Position numbers and translations under genes: made by a program. From JBGSIC01 sp041751875 (GTDB taxonomy: Bacteria > Bdellovibrionota > FAC87 > UBA2466 > JACKAF01), in NCBI GenBank assembly GCA_041751875.1, contig JBGSIC010000023.1:6076-70075 (forward strand): a DNA stretch of 64,000 bases. Reading direction: 5' to 3'. Below are positions 35,159-44,115 of this stretch, one piece after another (positions within the stretch are counted from its first letter, which is position 1; each line of letters opens with the position of its first letter). The notes beneath the pieces were generated by a model. That model did no database searches and had not been told where the DNA came from. It saw nothing but the letters and a program-made list of their open reading frames with translations.

Positions 35159-36057
35159 TTTCTATCCTGTGGCCAGCAATAGCGGTAAAATTTTCTTCTC
35201 GATTTAACACAACATCGGCCATCTTGAACGGCCCCTTTGAAATCATCCATAGAACAAAATCCATCGATTTCCGTTCTAAAAATCGTGCTTGGTTCTCTGG
35301 TTGTACCTTTTCGGTTCGTAAGTACTCCCTGTTCCTCAACCTGTTGCTCAACAGCATAAATCGCCTCGTACCCGGCAGCAACGGCGCGTCTTACTGAAGT
35401 AACGTCAAAAAAGTTTCCGGGCCAAGCAAAGCTGCTTATCTGACTACCCAAAACATCTTCGAGTATTTTTTTAGATTGATTAAGTTCCGAGTAGATTTCT
35501 CGCGCAGAACAGGGCTTTCCCTGGCGGCAACATTTCCACGCTTTATCACACGGAGATTGAGTCAGAAAGGCGTGTGATAGCGTGTGAGACCCAACTTCGT
35601 GGCCTTCGGAAACCAAAGTCCGTAGTTTGCTTTGCTCCTCCGGTGAATTTTTTATTTTATCTACGATTACAAAGAAAATCCCTTTAAGGCCAAGACTGTT
35701 TAACGTGGGTCTAACGAACTCAAAATGATCTGGCGTCCAATCGTCGAACGTAAGAACTACCGACTTAGGGGGCAGCTGCCTTCGGCCATTTAAATGATCT
35801 AAATATTCGTTAGAAAGAATAGCCTGAAATCCCTCGTTAACTAGATACTCCATTTGGGAGCGAAAGTGCGTCGCGGGAAGAACATAGGCTGCCTGCTTTT
35901 CTTCCACGGATACCTCATGATAGAGCAACACTCTAACTTCAGGCGAGAGCCTGTCTGCTGCCAAATCTCGTTTTGCTTTGACACCCTTCACCCCCAAAAA
36001 AGTAACCACCAAGGCAAGCGATACCAGAAGGAATAGGAGGCGAGATGTAAAGTGCAT
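35155..36057 (-). CDS. Polysaccharide deacetylase
   Basis: 300 residues from ATG 36057, which gives a signal/anchor segment (MHFTSRLLFLLVSLALVVTF); a GTG 36 bases upstream (36093) is possible but lies before the candidate -10 box. NodB motifs are present: SVVLTFDDWTPDHFEF (catalytic Asp; the usual Gly after DD is Trp) and VGSHTLSHAFLT (metal-binding His-x3-His), plus SSFAWPGNFF. It removes acetyl groups from exported glycans. Near the O-antigen-ligase gene and coupled to the hydrolase downstream. Confidence 0.88.
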   Translation of the reverse strand: MHFTSRLLFLLVSLALVVTFLGVKGVKAKRDLAADRLSPEVRVLLYHEVSVEEKQAAYVLPATHFRSQMEYLVNEGFQAILSNEYLDHLNGRRQLPPKSVVLTFDDWTPDHFEFVRPTLNSLGLKGIFFVIVDKIKNSPEEQSKLRTLVSEGHEVGSHTLSHAFLTQSPCDKAWKCCRQGKPCSAREIYSELNQSKKILEDVLGSQISSFAWPGNFFDVTSVRRAVAAGYEAIYAVEQQVEEQGVLTNRKGTTREPSTIFRTEIDGFCSMDDFKGAVQDGRCCVKSRRKFYRYCWPQDRN

Positions 36058-36066
36058 ATATAATGA

Positions 36067-36072
36067 ATTATA
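36067..36072 (-). promoter_or_regulatory. TATAAT box just ahead of the deacetylase start
   Basis: On the minus strand a perfect TATAAT sits 9 bases before the ATG at 36057, with no good -35. If used, the mRNA would be almost leaderless, consistent with the absence of a Shine-Dalgarno sequence. Confidence 0.3.
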
Positions 36073-36149
36073 GGCTAAAGGGGATTTCGACACCCCATGG
36101 CATCCCTTGTCTTGTAACGATCGCGACGCAGCAGCACAGGAGCAATGCA

Positions 36150-37763
36150 GTGAATTTTCAAACGCCGCCTTCTTACTTGTTTGTTTGTCGCTTCGCCATA
36201 GTGGTCGCCGCCCTGATTGTTTATCCTTTCAACGTTTCCTCCCAGATGGCTCCTCTAGGTTTGGCTTCACTCAAGCCCCTAGCACTGGCTTTTGCGGCCG
36301 CACTTGCAGGGTGGGCAAGTTTAAAGCAAAAGAAGCCTGTTCAACTTTACTATTCGGATTTCGCGATCATCGGTTTTTTCGGTCTTTTGATCCTCTCTTG
36401 GGTAGGGGGGCCTAGTCATTGGAGCTACGGACTGGCTGCGCTTGCCGAGAACATATGTGTCCTCTTAATTTATTTTAGCGCCAGTCAGCTCGAGAAAGCC
36501 GAGCGAGAAAAACTCATCGTAACCTTTCTTGTATGCGCGGTGATTGTCAGCGTCGTTGCGATCGCCGAGGCGGCTGGTGCCCCCATGCCCTGGAGAACGC
36601 CGGGAAGTCCCATGTCACTCTTTGGGAACCGAAACTCCGTGGCGCTTTTTGGTCTTCTTGCCTTTTCAACCGTGGCGCTCAACCTACTCTTTGACGGACA
36701 AAGCCGTTTTCTTCCATTCATTGGCCTTTTTTCACTAGTCGTGATCATCGCTCGATCGAGGGGAGTATGGATCGACTTGTTTGTATTTGTGCTTGTGGTT
36801 GTTCCCACTATCGCGTTCTTGGCTGGATGGAATAAGTACAGACATCGCCTCGCTAGAACGGAAGCAATCATACTTGCGACTCTTTTTCTTTCTATTTTGC
36901 TGGGACTTTACTTGCCATGGAAAGGCCTCAAGTGGAAGGAGGCGGCGCCTCTGAAGAGCTCAGTAGAACACATCGTTGACGTAAATGGGGGAACAGGCAA
37001 GTCACGCATCCTTCAAGCTCGCATTGGATTTGAACTTATTAAAGAGGCCCCCTGGCTTGGCTGGGGGCCAGGAGGCTGGCGAACCCTTCTCCCACTTTAC
37101 CAACCGCGTGTACCAGAACTAACGATTCATGAAGTGTGGGGAATGCAAACGCCCGCATCCGATTTCCTCCGGTTGCTCGTGGAAAGGGGTTGCTTAGGAA
37201 TTTTGTTTCTCTTGGCGGGGAGTATTTTATTGGCAACGGGCGCACTCAACGCTTTTCGCAGGACCTCGGACCCCACTCTAGCGATGGCAGCCGTTTTACT
37301 ACTTCTCATTGGGATTGCGGGACTTGTGGACCTCCCGTTGGCGCGGCCTCAAACGCTAACTTTGGCCGCCGTCTTTGCCGGCTTCTTGCGTAAAGCAGGT
37401 AAACCAGGTTTCAGCTTGCGCTCGCAGCGAAGGGGGGCGGTTCTACTTATCGCAGCTATTTTTGCTGGTGTGCTAGTGTTGAACACGCTTTCGCGAGCGA
37501 TTCTAATCTGGCATTTTCATCCGAAGTCGCTGGAAATATCGGCCAAGCTTTTTCCTCAGCCCACACTGAGCAGCTTGCTCCTGTACCGGTACCAAGGAAT
37601 GGAACCAGACAAGCAAATCTGCAGGGCGGTCGAAAGCGTAAGGCGCTGGGCGCCTTACGACTTCCATTTAGATAGCTGGAAAAAGGCCTGCTATTCGAGA
37701 GGAACGACAGGACCGCCGCCCACGAGATCAGGCGCATCAGGAGCATCACTCGTATCCCCGTAA
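36150..37763 (+). CDS. O-antigen ligase/polymerase-like membrane protein
   Basis: 537 residues from GTG 36150, with AGGAG eight bases upstream; an ATG at 36063 is in frame but overlaps the divergent gene. About twelve hydrophobic helices. In the second half the large loop contains APWLGWGPGGWRTLLPLYQ, then TPASDFLRLLVERGCLGILF, the Wzy-C/WaaL pattern (in typical members a His before the D-x-L; here Ala-Ser). It would ligate or polymerise lipid-linked glycans in the inner membrane. The last 73 bases overlap a small antisense lipoprotein gene. Confidence 0.83.
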   Translation: MNFQTPPSYLFVCRFAIVVAALIVYPFNVSSQMAPLGLASLKPLALAFAAALAGWASLKQKKPVQLYYSDFAIIGFFGLLILSWVGGPSHWSYGLAALAENICVLLIYFSASQLEKAEREKLIVTFLVCAVIVSVVAIAEAAGAPMPWRTPGSPMSLFGNRNSVALFGLLAFSTVALNLLFDGQSRFLPFIGLFSLVVIIARSRGVWIDLFVFVLVVVPTIAFLAGWNKYRHRLARTEAIILATLFLSILLGLYLPWKGLKWKEAAPLKSSVEHIVDVNGGTGKSRILQARIGFELIKEAPWLGWGPGGWRTLLPLYQPRVPELTIHEVWGMQTPASDFLRLLVERGCLGILFLLAGSILLATGALNAFRRTSDPTLAMAAVLLLLIGIAGLVDLPLARPQTLTLAAVFAGFLRKAGKPGFSLRSQRRGAVLLIAAIFAGVLVLNTLSRAILIWHFHPKSLEISAKLFPQPTLSSLLLYRYQGMEPDKQICRAVESVRRWAPYDFHLDSWKKACYSRGTTGPPPTRSGASGASLVSP

Positions 37764-37840
37764 CCGCATGAGGCTAGGGCGAACACGGCAAGCAAAGTAA
37801 TCATAGGCACAGCGATCAAAGATAAGAACATTTTCTTCAT
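37691..37840 (-). CDS. 49-residue lipoprotein
   Basis: The minus strand carries ATG 37840, with CCGGAGA seven bases upstream, and 50 codons to TAG. The product has a signal (MKKMFLSLIAVPMITLLA), a clear lipobox LASC and a tiny mature tail, GYGDTSDAPDAPDLVGGG and PVVPLE. It is too short to be caught by length filters. Asp at +4 or so does not give a firm sorting rule. The 3' half overlaps the end of the O-antigen-ligase gene in antisense. Function unknown; small outer-membrane lipoproteins are common. Confidence 0.7.
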   Translation of the reverse strand: MKKMFLSLIAVPMITLLAVFALASCGYGDTSDAPDAPDLVGGGPVVPLE

Positions 37841-38143
37841 AAAATTCTCCGGGCTTACCTTCCTGAGAATGCAAATGAACAGCCAAGATGCAGGCGCAGG
37901 GAAACTTCGACAAATGACTAACTTTTGACCGAAAGTGCGATTAGTCGCACGAATTCGAGTAGATACAAGCTTAGACAGGCCAGAATTTTCGTTCCAAATT
38001 AAATTGTTTCTTATTTTTCAATAGCTTGCAGAACTTCGCGCCAGTAAATGTCTATTGTTTCAACGCTTTCCTCTCATTGCCTGCAGCACGGATAGGCTCG
38101 GCAACAAAGGCGAATAGACAGAAACAAATCTCGTCGTCCGAAC
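37841..38143. other. Intergenic region with one palindrome
   Basis: About 300 bases between the small lipoprotein gene and the exported gene at 38144. It holds the 16-base inverted repeat GTGCGA-TTAG-TCGCAC (37935-37950), about 95 bases before the lipoprotein start, which could be an operator. The rest is A/T rich (around 38000) with no convincing reading frame or RNA gene. Confidence 0.4.
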
Positions 38144-38692
38144 TTACCAAACTAAAGAAACGCTCTTCAATTTACCCAACTCAGTCGTCAGATCCGCACT
38201 CGAAGTGCAATCCACAAAGCCGCACGAATAGTAGTAACTAAAAGCATGGGCCGGAGTCGCCACTTTTAGACTGAGCGACCGCTGATTTCCCTTTTTCAAT
38301 TCACGATGAGAAAGCACAATCAGATCGTTTCGGTAAATTTCCAAATCATCATCATCGCTTTCGATCGAATAACTCTTTGTTAACGACACCGTTCTGTACT
38401 TCGCGGTTTCTTTTACTTGCAGTTGCAGATCACTTTGTTTGTCCGTATAGCGACAAATTCCGCGCTTCTGTTCGGTCAGCTTAAGTTGCTTACTTTGCCG
38501 GGCTACGCTTTCTCGCAAAAAGCGCCGCATTTTTCTTGCTGAGGGCGAATAGTGGGCGGTTTCCACGAATGAGGATTCAGGCTCGAAAACCCCTGCCTTC
38601 AACTGCGCCACACTGGCGCACTCAATTGCCCACGATGACAGCGAGATAAAAAAAGTGAAAAATAGAGAAATAACTATCGATTGAATCTTCAC
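38144..38692 (-). CDS. Exported protein of unknown function
   Basis: 182 residues from GTG 38692, four bases after AAGGGGG, giving a signal peptide KIQSIVISLFFTFFISLSSWA. An upstream ATG (38713) in frame would place the Shine-Dalgarno inside the coding sequence. The mature protein is basic, with RKMRRFLRESVARQSKQLKL, and ends in a cysteine pair region SYYYSCGFVDCTSSAD. No family recognised. Confidence 0.65.
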   Translation of the reverse strand: MKIQSIVISLFFTFFISLSSWAIECASVAQLKAGVFEPESSFVETAHYSPSARKMRRFLRESVARQSKQLKLTEQKRGICRYTDKQSDLQLQVKETAKYRTVSLTKSYSIESDDDDLEIYRNDLIVLSHRELKKGNQRSLSLKVATPAHAFSYYYSCGFVDCTSSADLTTELGKLKSVSLVW

Positions 38693-38772
38693 AGAACCCC
38701 CTTTAAGAGCCATGTAAGCTCTATTCCCAGATGTATACCGTTCGACCAGAAATGGGCAAGGGGATAAAACGC

Positions 38773-40986
38773 TTACGCGCTGTAGAAACCTTGGTCTTTC
38801 ACCGCCAGCCGGCGCAAATGGTCGCAGGGCTGAAAGCGCATCCCGTAGTTGTGATTGAAGATTTCCAAATCACTTACAATTTTTGCTATCCCAACGCTAT
38901 CCGCGTAGCGAAGTAAGCCTCCCCTAAAAGGGGCAAAGCCCGTGCCGAAAATCATCGCCAAATCAATATCGGAAACGCGACGAACGAGATCCTCCGATAA
39001 AATACTCGCGGCTTCATTGACCATAAGATAAGTCATGCGCTTGACCACCACTTCATCTGTGAGGTCAGCACTTCTCTTTTTTCGCTCGATGCCCTCGAGA
39101 ATAGCTGAGTTCACCGATTTCTCTTTTCCCTCGTAAAGGTAGATGCCTTTTTTCGTTTTCTTTCCCAGTCGATCCTTATCGATAATGGTATCGAGGAAGT
39201 TGGCTGGCTTCATTCGTTCGCCAAACGCACCGTAGAGAATTTTGGCAACCTTCTGGGCCACATCCAAGCCGACTTCATCCAAAAGCGCGCAGGGGCCCAT
39301 GGGCATACCGAACTTTTCCATGAGTCCGTCCATTTCCTCCACTTCGACGCCATCGAGAAGAAGAAAGGCTGCTTCATTCAGATAAGGTCCCAAAATACGG
39401 TTCACCACAAAGCCTGGGGCATCTTTCACGACAACAGGAGTTTTCCCAAGGCTTTTGGCGAACTGAAAAACCGTGGCGATCGCCTGATCGGAAGTCTCTT
39501 TGCCTCGAATGACCTCCACCAAGGGCATCTTGTCGACCGGGTTAAAAAAATGCATCCCCACCACACGGCTTTTGTCTTTTACCTTTTCCGCGATGTGGGT
39601 AACCGAAAGACTTGAGGTATTGGTGGCGAGCACGGCGTTAGGACTTGTCACCTTATCGAGCTCCGCAAAAACTTTCTTCTTAATCTCAAGATCTTCCACA
39701 ACCGCTTCGACCACAATGTCCGCTTGGCCAAATCCAGAGTAACTGGTTGTGCCGCCGATAAGCGCCATCGCGTTCTCGAGCTCAAACTGTTTCATCTTTC
39801 GCTTCTTAACGCGCGACTTAAAAAGCCCATACGCCGTGTTGAGCCCCTTGGCGATGGCTGGCCATTGAATGTCCTTCATCCGAACGTGAACGCCTTTAGC
39901 GGCAAAGAGCTGTGCGATTCCCCCGCCCATCACTCCGGCTCCCAGAACCGCCGCGTGCTTCACTGGCTTGACAGCGACTTCGGCGTCCGTGCCCCTGTCC
40001 TTCTTTACGCTCTCGTTCAAATAGAAAATACCGATCAGGTTTTTGGATTCGGGAGACCCTACCAGTTCAGAGAAAGCCTCCGCCTCTGTTCGAAGCCCTG
40101 ATTCCAAACTTCCGCCGTAAGTCTTCTTAATCACTTCAAGCGCCTTGAGGGGCGCGGGATAGTTGCCCTTGGATTTCTCTAAAAGTTTTTTGCGTGCAAT
40201 ATCAAAAACGATGTATTTACCGCCGGGAATTTTTTCGACAAGCCCCAGCTTGCCTGCTTCCCGAATGCGCTTGGTTCGCTTGGCAGCAAGTTCTTGGCCA
40301 AACTCAAAGGCTTTTTGCTCGAGTAGTTCTTTGGGAACCACTCGGTCCACCAGGCCCATTTTCAAAGCAGAAGGTCCTGTGATGTGCCGGCCCGACAAAA
40401 TGAGATCCAAACTTTTTTCCAAGCCAATCAGCCGGGGCATGCGCTGCGTGCCCCCCCACCCGGGAATCACCCCTAGCATCACTTCGGGTAACCCAATGCG
40501 CGTTTCGGGGGCATCGGTCGCCATGCGATAGTCGCACGCCAAGCTCAGCTCCATCCCCCCACCCAAGCAAGCGCCATGAATAGCGGCCAAAGAAGGAATC
40601 GGAAGGTTCTCCAGATACGTAAATACCGCCTGCAATTTCATGAGAGCTTCGCCGGCTTTATCCCCGCCCTGACTCCCCAAAAACTCAATTTCCGAGATGT
40701 CGGCGCCAGCAATGAAAATGGAGGGCTTCTTGCTGATGATGACCAAACTTCCCAAGCTCGTATCCTCCTCAACCTCCATGAAAAGGTCGAGAAGCCGGAG
40801 CATGTTTGAGGTGCTCAGTTTGTTGGCCTTGGAATTCTGTTCATCCAGCGTAATCACGCCCATCTTGCCTTGTCGGCTGAGCGTGATGGACTTTTCCGAA
40901 GACGCTAGAGTTTCTGGTTTGATTTGAGCACGGAAGGAGTTTACCTCTTGCCGAATTGTCTCTTTATTAAGTTCTAACATTTTCAC
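38773..40986 (-). CDS. fadJ: Fatty acid oxidation complex alpha subunit (enoyl-CoA hydratase/3-hydroxyacyl-CoA dehydrogenase)
   Basis: 737 residues, the usual size. The hydratase half has IHGACLGGGMELSLACDYRMA and GLPEVMLGVIPGWGGTQRMP (catalytic Glu residues). The dehydrogenase half has the NAD motif VLGAGVMGGGIAQLFAAKG, TNTSSLSVTHIAEKV and MHFFNPVDKMPLVEV, and a C-terminal segment DEVGLDVAQKVAKIL. It performs hydration and oxidation of trans-enoyl-CoA in beta-oxidation. The thiolase gene is 5 bases upstream. FadB and FadJ are not separable here. Confidence 0.93.
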   Translation of the reverse strand: MKMLELNKETIRQEVNSFRAQIKPETLASSEKSITLSRQGKMGVITLDEQNSKANKLSTSNMLRLLDLFMEVEEDTSLGSLVIISKKPSIFIAGADISEIEFLGSQGGDKAGEALMKLQAVFTYLENLPIPSLAAIHGACLGGGMELSLACDYRMATDAPETRIGLPEVMLGVIPGWGGTQRMPRLIGLEKSLDLILSGRHITGPSALKMGLVDRVVPKELLEQKAFEFGQELAAKRTKRIREAGKLGLVEKIPGGKYIVFDIARKKLLEKSKGNYPAPLKALEVIKKTYGGSLESGLRTEAEAFSELVGSPESKNLIGIFYLNESVKKDRGTDAEVAVKPVKHAAVLGAGVMGGGIAQLFAAKGVHVRMKDIQWPAIAKGLNTAYGLFKSRVKKRKMKQFELENAMALIGGTTSYSGFGQADIVVEAVVEDLEIKKKVFAELDKVTSPNAVLATNTSSLSVTHIAEKVKDKSRVVGMHFFNPVDKMPLVEVIRGKETSDQAIATVFQFAKSLGKTPVVVKDAPGFVVNRILGPYLNEAAFLLLDGVEVEEMDGLMEKFGMPMGPCALLDEVGLDVAQKVAKILYGAFGERMKPANFLDTIIDKDRLGKKTKKGIYLYEGKEKSVNSAILEGIERKKRSADLTDEVVVKRMTYLMVNEAASILSEDLVRRVSDIDLAMIFGTGFAPFRGGLLRYADSVGIAKIVSDLEIFNHNYGMRFQPCDHLRRLAVKDQGFYSA

Positions 40987-40991
40987 TCCCC

Positions 40992-42308
40992 TTACTCAGC
41001 CCGTTCCAACACAAACGCCGCACCCTGCCCGCCGCCAATACAAAGCGTCGCTAAGCCGCGACGGAGATTGCGACGTTTCATTTCCAGTAAACAAGTCAAA
41101 ACCAATCGGCCTCCGGTTGCGCCTACAGGATGCCCCAACGCGACGGCGCCACCGTTAACGTTTAAGAGTTCGTCTTTCAGTTCACCGATTTCCTTGTCCC
41201 AACCCAACTTCTCCATGCAGTATTTTTTCGAAGCAAACGCCATCTGATTTGCGATGACTTGAGCCGAAAAAGCTTCGTTGAGTTCCACGAGATCAAAATC
41301 CTTGAGCGCTAAACCGGTTGCCTTGAGTACTTCCGAGGTAGAGTAAATGGGCCCCATTCCCATTCGGGACGGGTCGCAGCCCGTAAAGACGTAAGCTGAG
41401 ATGGTTCCCAGAATCTCACGCCCTTCGCTCTTTGCTTTCGCTTCACTCATCATTAAAAGAGCCACGGCCCCATCGGTAATCGGACACGCGTTACCTGGCG
41501 TGATCGTCCCGTTGCGTTTGTCGAAGAACGGATTGAGCTTTGCCAGCGCCTCCAGAGACTGACCGTCGCGCGGGCCTACGTCTTGCTCTACCGCTTTAGC
41601 GAAATCTGGCTCGGTAACGACGGGAAAGATCTCGTCCTTAAATCGGCCCTCTTTTTGAGCTGCCACCGCACGCTGATGACTGCGCAAAGCAAACTTGTCT
41701 TGGGTTTCTCGGCTGATCTGAAAATCACGGGCGAGAAGTTCACCCGTCTGCCCCATATTCAAGCCCGAAATAGGATCCGTTAGGCCTTCCATAATAGCGA
41801 CGATGGGTTTTAACCACTGAGGCCGAAAACCTGAAATTTTTTGAAGTTTCTTAGTGGGGGATTTAGCGAAGTTCAGTGTCGCAAAAAGTTCGGTGAGTTC
41901 TTCTCCGAAGAGAAGCGGCATGTTGCTCATGCTCTCCGTACCACCGACCAACATGGTATCGCCGAGCCCCGCGCCAATTTTCAGGCAACCTTGGGCAACC
42001 GCTTCCATCGCGCTCGCGCAGTTACGGTGAACCGTGTAGGCCGGAGTGGCCTGCGAAAGTCCGGCGCGCAACGCGATGACACGCGCGATATTCGCCGCGT
42101 TAGCAGGTGTGCCTGCGTTTCCAAAGACGACTTCGTCGACGCTATCATCGCCTATTTCGGCCTGCGCGAGAACTTCTCTCGCCACAGTGACACCTAGATG
42201 GACAGCTGATGTTTTTTTAAGGTCGGTTCCCGCTTTAGCAAAAGGGGTTCGGGTTCCCCCTACGATTGCGACTTTGCTCTTTTGTTCCTTCGCCTGCCAT
42301 ACCTTCAT
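40992..42308 (-). CDS. fadI: Acetyl-CoA C-acyltransferase (thiolase)
   Basis: 438 residues from ATG 42308, with GGGGTGAGG upstream; a GTG at 42317 is also possible. Thiolase signatures: VAIVGGTRTPFAKAGTDL, the nucleophile Cys in HRNCASAMEAVAQG, NVNGGAVALGHPVGATGGR and CIGGGQGAAFVLE (second Cys). It cleaves 3-ketoacyl-CoA, the last beta-oxidation step, and forms an operon with the multifunctional subunit downstream. The longer GEELTELFATLNFAKSPTKKL loop fits the FadI type. Confidence 0.93.
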   Translation of the reverse strand: MKVWQAKEQKSKVAIVGGTRTPFAKAGTDLKKTSAVHLGVTVAREVLAQAEIGDDSVDEVVFGNAGTPANAANIARVIALRAGLSQATPAYTVHRNCASAMEAVAQGCLKIGAGLGDTMLVGGTESMSNMPLLFGEELTELFATLNFAKSPTKKLQKISGFRPQWLKPIVAIMEGLTDPISGLNMGQTGELLARDFQISRETQDKFALRSHQRAVAAQKEGRFKDEIFPVVTEPDFAKAVEQDVGPRDGQSLEALAKLNPFFDKRNGTITPGNACPITDGAVALLMMSEAKAKSEGREILGTISAYVFTGCDPSRMGMGPIYSTSEVLKATGLALKDFDLVELNEAFSAQVIANQMAFASKKYCMEKLGWDKEIGELKDELLNVNGGAVALGHPVGATGGRLVLTCLLEMKRRNLRRGLATLCIGGGQGAAFVLERAE

Positions 42309-42448
42309 GCGCCTCACCCCTGCGTATTGCGTGACAAGGCTCGGTCTTTGAATGACCGACTGAATGGAGGCTCATCTAGAACAGGAACGGGCGGGAAGAC
42401 CTTTAAACTTCCAAGGCCGCGGAAACGAAAAGACGCGCCACTTCAGGA

Positions 42449-42835
42449 TCAGTTGGCCTGTTTCCTGAGTTGTTGCAACTTCGTGAGCAAAGCAGAGTCT
42501 TTGGTTTTAAGACCTTCTAAGCAGCGCTTCTTCGCTTCCTCTGGAGAGCGTCGATAAAGAAGCGGATCAAAGTGGCAGACTGGGCAAGCCAACTCTCGCC
42601 TAAATTTGAACGTATAATAGACCTCAAGGCCGATAAAACACAACACCGCGAGGACGAAGCCCGACCAAAGCCCCAACGCAGGATTACCTCCCGCGCCGAT
42701 CGCGCCGCCCACCAAGGTTCCCCATAGAGCAGCGATCCAAAGAAATCGCGCCACCGGAATATCTAATTGGGGCTTTTCACGTCCCGCGGCACATACCGGA
42801 CAGAAGACGGTTTGTCCCAGTTTCGATGAAAGCAT
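42449..42835 (-). CDS. Zinc-ribbon membrane protein, unknown function
   Basis: 128 residues. One CPVC pair near the N-terminus (VFCPVCAAGREKP), two hydrophobic helices (ALWGTLVGGAIGAGGNPALG; GFVLAVLCFIGLEVYYTF), then a second CPVC (LACPVCHFDPLLYRRSPEEA) on the same side of the membrane. The two pairs could bind one zinc between them. The C-terminus is basic and helical. No family recognised. Confidence 0.6.
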   Translation of the reverse strand: MLSSKLGQTVFCPVCAAGREKPQLDIPVARFLWIAALWGTLVGGAIGAGGNPALGLWSGFVLAVLCFIGLEVYYTFKFRRELACPVCHFDPLLYRRSPEEAKKRCLEGLKTKDSALLTKLQQLRKQAN

Positions 42836-43046
42836 GGTTCATCCTTTTTTCAATGGATACAGAGGAGTTAACGGCAGCTCTTATTGTACCGAGCTTTAAA
42901 GAATAAAAACATGGCGGAGCGGATTGACACGCTGATCATTCAAAGTCGCTTGCGATCTCTTACCTAAGCAAAGCCGATTGTTGTAAAATGAATTTGGGCG
43001 CGTTTCATTTTCTTTAAACTTTTAAATTTTTAGCCAAGGATCCTCT

Positions 43047-43346
43047 TTGATTGGGCAATGTCATTATTGCCGGGGAACGCTTTCTCTAGCAGTTCAACAG
43101 AGGAACCGTTGTTGCCCGACGTGCGGAAGCGATATCCAAAGCTGCCGCAATTGTGTCCATTACGACGAGACCCTTACCTCCAAATGCCGCGAGCCAGACA
43201 GCCCGTGGGTCGCAGATAGAAACCACCAAAACAACTGCCCGCTGTTTGAACTAAGCGCGTGCCGTCAAACGCCCATCGAAAAAGAAGCCACCTCAGAGGC
43301 CGAGCGTGCGAAACAGGCCTTCAAGGCCCTTTTCCGGACCCCCTAG
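43047..43346 (+). CDS. Cysteine-rich small protein with zinc-ribbon pattern
   Basis: 99 residues from TTG 43047, six bases after CCAAGGA. Cys pairs QCHYCRG, CCPTCGSDIQSCRNC and later SKCREPDSPW and NNCPLFELSAC make at least two metal-binding knuckles. The central DSPWVADRNHQNNCPLFE resembles small zinc-binding domains seen in bacterial hypotheticals. No signal. Function unknown; it precedes rplM by 94 bases and could share its transcript. Confidence 0.6.
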   Translation: MIGQCHYCRGTLSLAVQQRNRCCPTCGSDIQSCRNCVHYDETLTSKCREPDSPWVADRNHQNNCPLFELSACRQTPIEKEATSEAERAKQAFKALFRTP

Positions 43347-43412
43347 AAGCTTCTCCGCCCCGGTTTCCTTCCCCTTCGTTTACCCCGTTAATTATTGACT
43401 TTATTAGCCACG

Positions 43413-43429
43413 GGCACTAACTCTGTGCC
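43413..43429 (+). promoter_or_regulatory. Small hairpin in the rplM leader
   Basis: GGCAC and GTGCC (43413-43417, 43425-43429) pair around a 7-base loop, 11 bases before the rplM ATG. TTGACT at 43395 could be a -35 box, though no clear -10 follows. L13 leaders are autoregulatory in several bacteria; whether this one is cannot be told. Confidence 0.25.
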
Positions 43430-43440
43430 TTTGGTAAACC

Positions 43441-44115
43441 ATGGCAGAAGATAAAAAAGACACGAAAAAAGACGCAAAAAAGGTGGCCGCGCCCAAAGCA
43501 AAGGCCGAGGATCAACCCCAGAAAAAGGTAGCAGAGAAGGCTGCGCCCAAAGCCCCCGAAAAGGCTAAGGCAGCAAGCGCTTCCAAGAAGGCGGATGCCC
43601 CGAAGGCGAAAGGCGATAAACCTGCGAAAAAACAGCAAGTTGCCGGCCCCAAGCGAGCACCGATTATTGCGAAGACCTTCTTCCCCAAAGGCGATTCGAA
43701 GCGCAACTGGCGCCTCTTCGATGCAAACGGACAGACGCTGGGTCGTCTTTCCAGCCGCATTGCACACGTCTTGATGGGTAAGGATAAGCCGCAGTTCACC
43801 CGCTTCCAAGACACCGGTGACTTTGTCATCGTAATCAACGCGGAAAAAGTGAAACTGACCGGTAAGAAAATGACGGATAAGTGGTATCACTACCACACGG
43901 GTTATGTCGGCGGAATCAAGAGCTTCCGTCCCATGGACCTGATGGAAAAGCATCCAGAACGGATTTTGGAACGTGCGGTATTCGGTATGATCCCGAAGGG
44001 ACATATGGGCCGTCAATTCCTGAAAAAGTTGCGAATTTATGTTGGCGAAACTCATCCTCACGCGGCCCAAAACCCCGTGAAAGAGGAATTGCGCGTTAAC
44101 GTGGGAGACCGATAG
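43441..44115 (+). CDS. rplM: Ribosomal protein L13 with long Lys/Ala-rich N-terminal extension
   Basis: 224 residues; L13 is normally about 145. Residues 78-224 are standard L13: KTFFPKGDSKRNWRLFDANG, DTGDFVIVINAEKVKLTGKK, WYHYHTGYVGGIKSF and MIPKGHMGRQFLKKLRIYVG. Residues 1-77 are low-complexity Lys/Ala/Pro with repeats of the type KKDAKK and APKAPEKAKAA, like histone H1-type tails. The ATG at 43441 is the only start before the extension, so the tail is encoded in one frame with the core. rpsI starts directly at the stop codon. The tail may bind rRNA; this is inference. Confidence 0.95.
   Translation: MAEDKKDTKKDAKKVAAPKAKAEDQPQKKVAEKAAPKAPEKAKAASASKKADAPKAKGDKPAKKQQVAGPKRAPIIAKTFFPKGDSKRNWRLFDANGQTLGRLSSRIAHVLMGKDKPQFTRFQDTGDFVIVINAEKVKLTGKKMTDKWYHYHTGYVGGIKSFRPMDLMEKHPERILERAVFGMIPKGHMGRQFLKKLRIYVGETHPHAAQNPVKEELRVNVGDR

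Noticed and set aside
43417..44070. 217-codon frame on the minus strand opposite rplM
   Set aside because: Antisense of the ribosomal protein gene, of abnormal Leu/Phe/Cys-rich composition caused by the Lys/Ala-rich tail on the other strand; no signal that it is translated.
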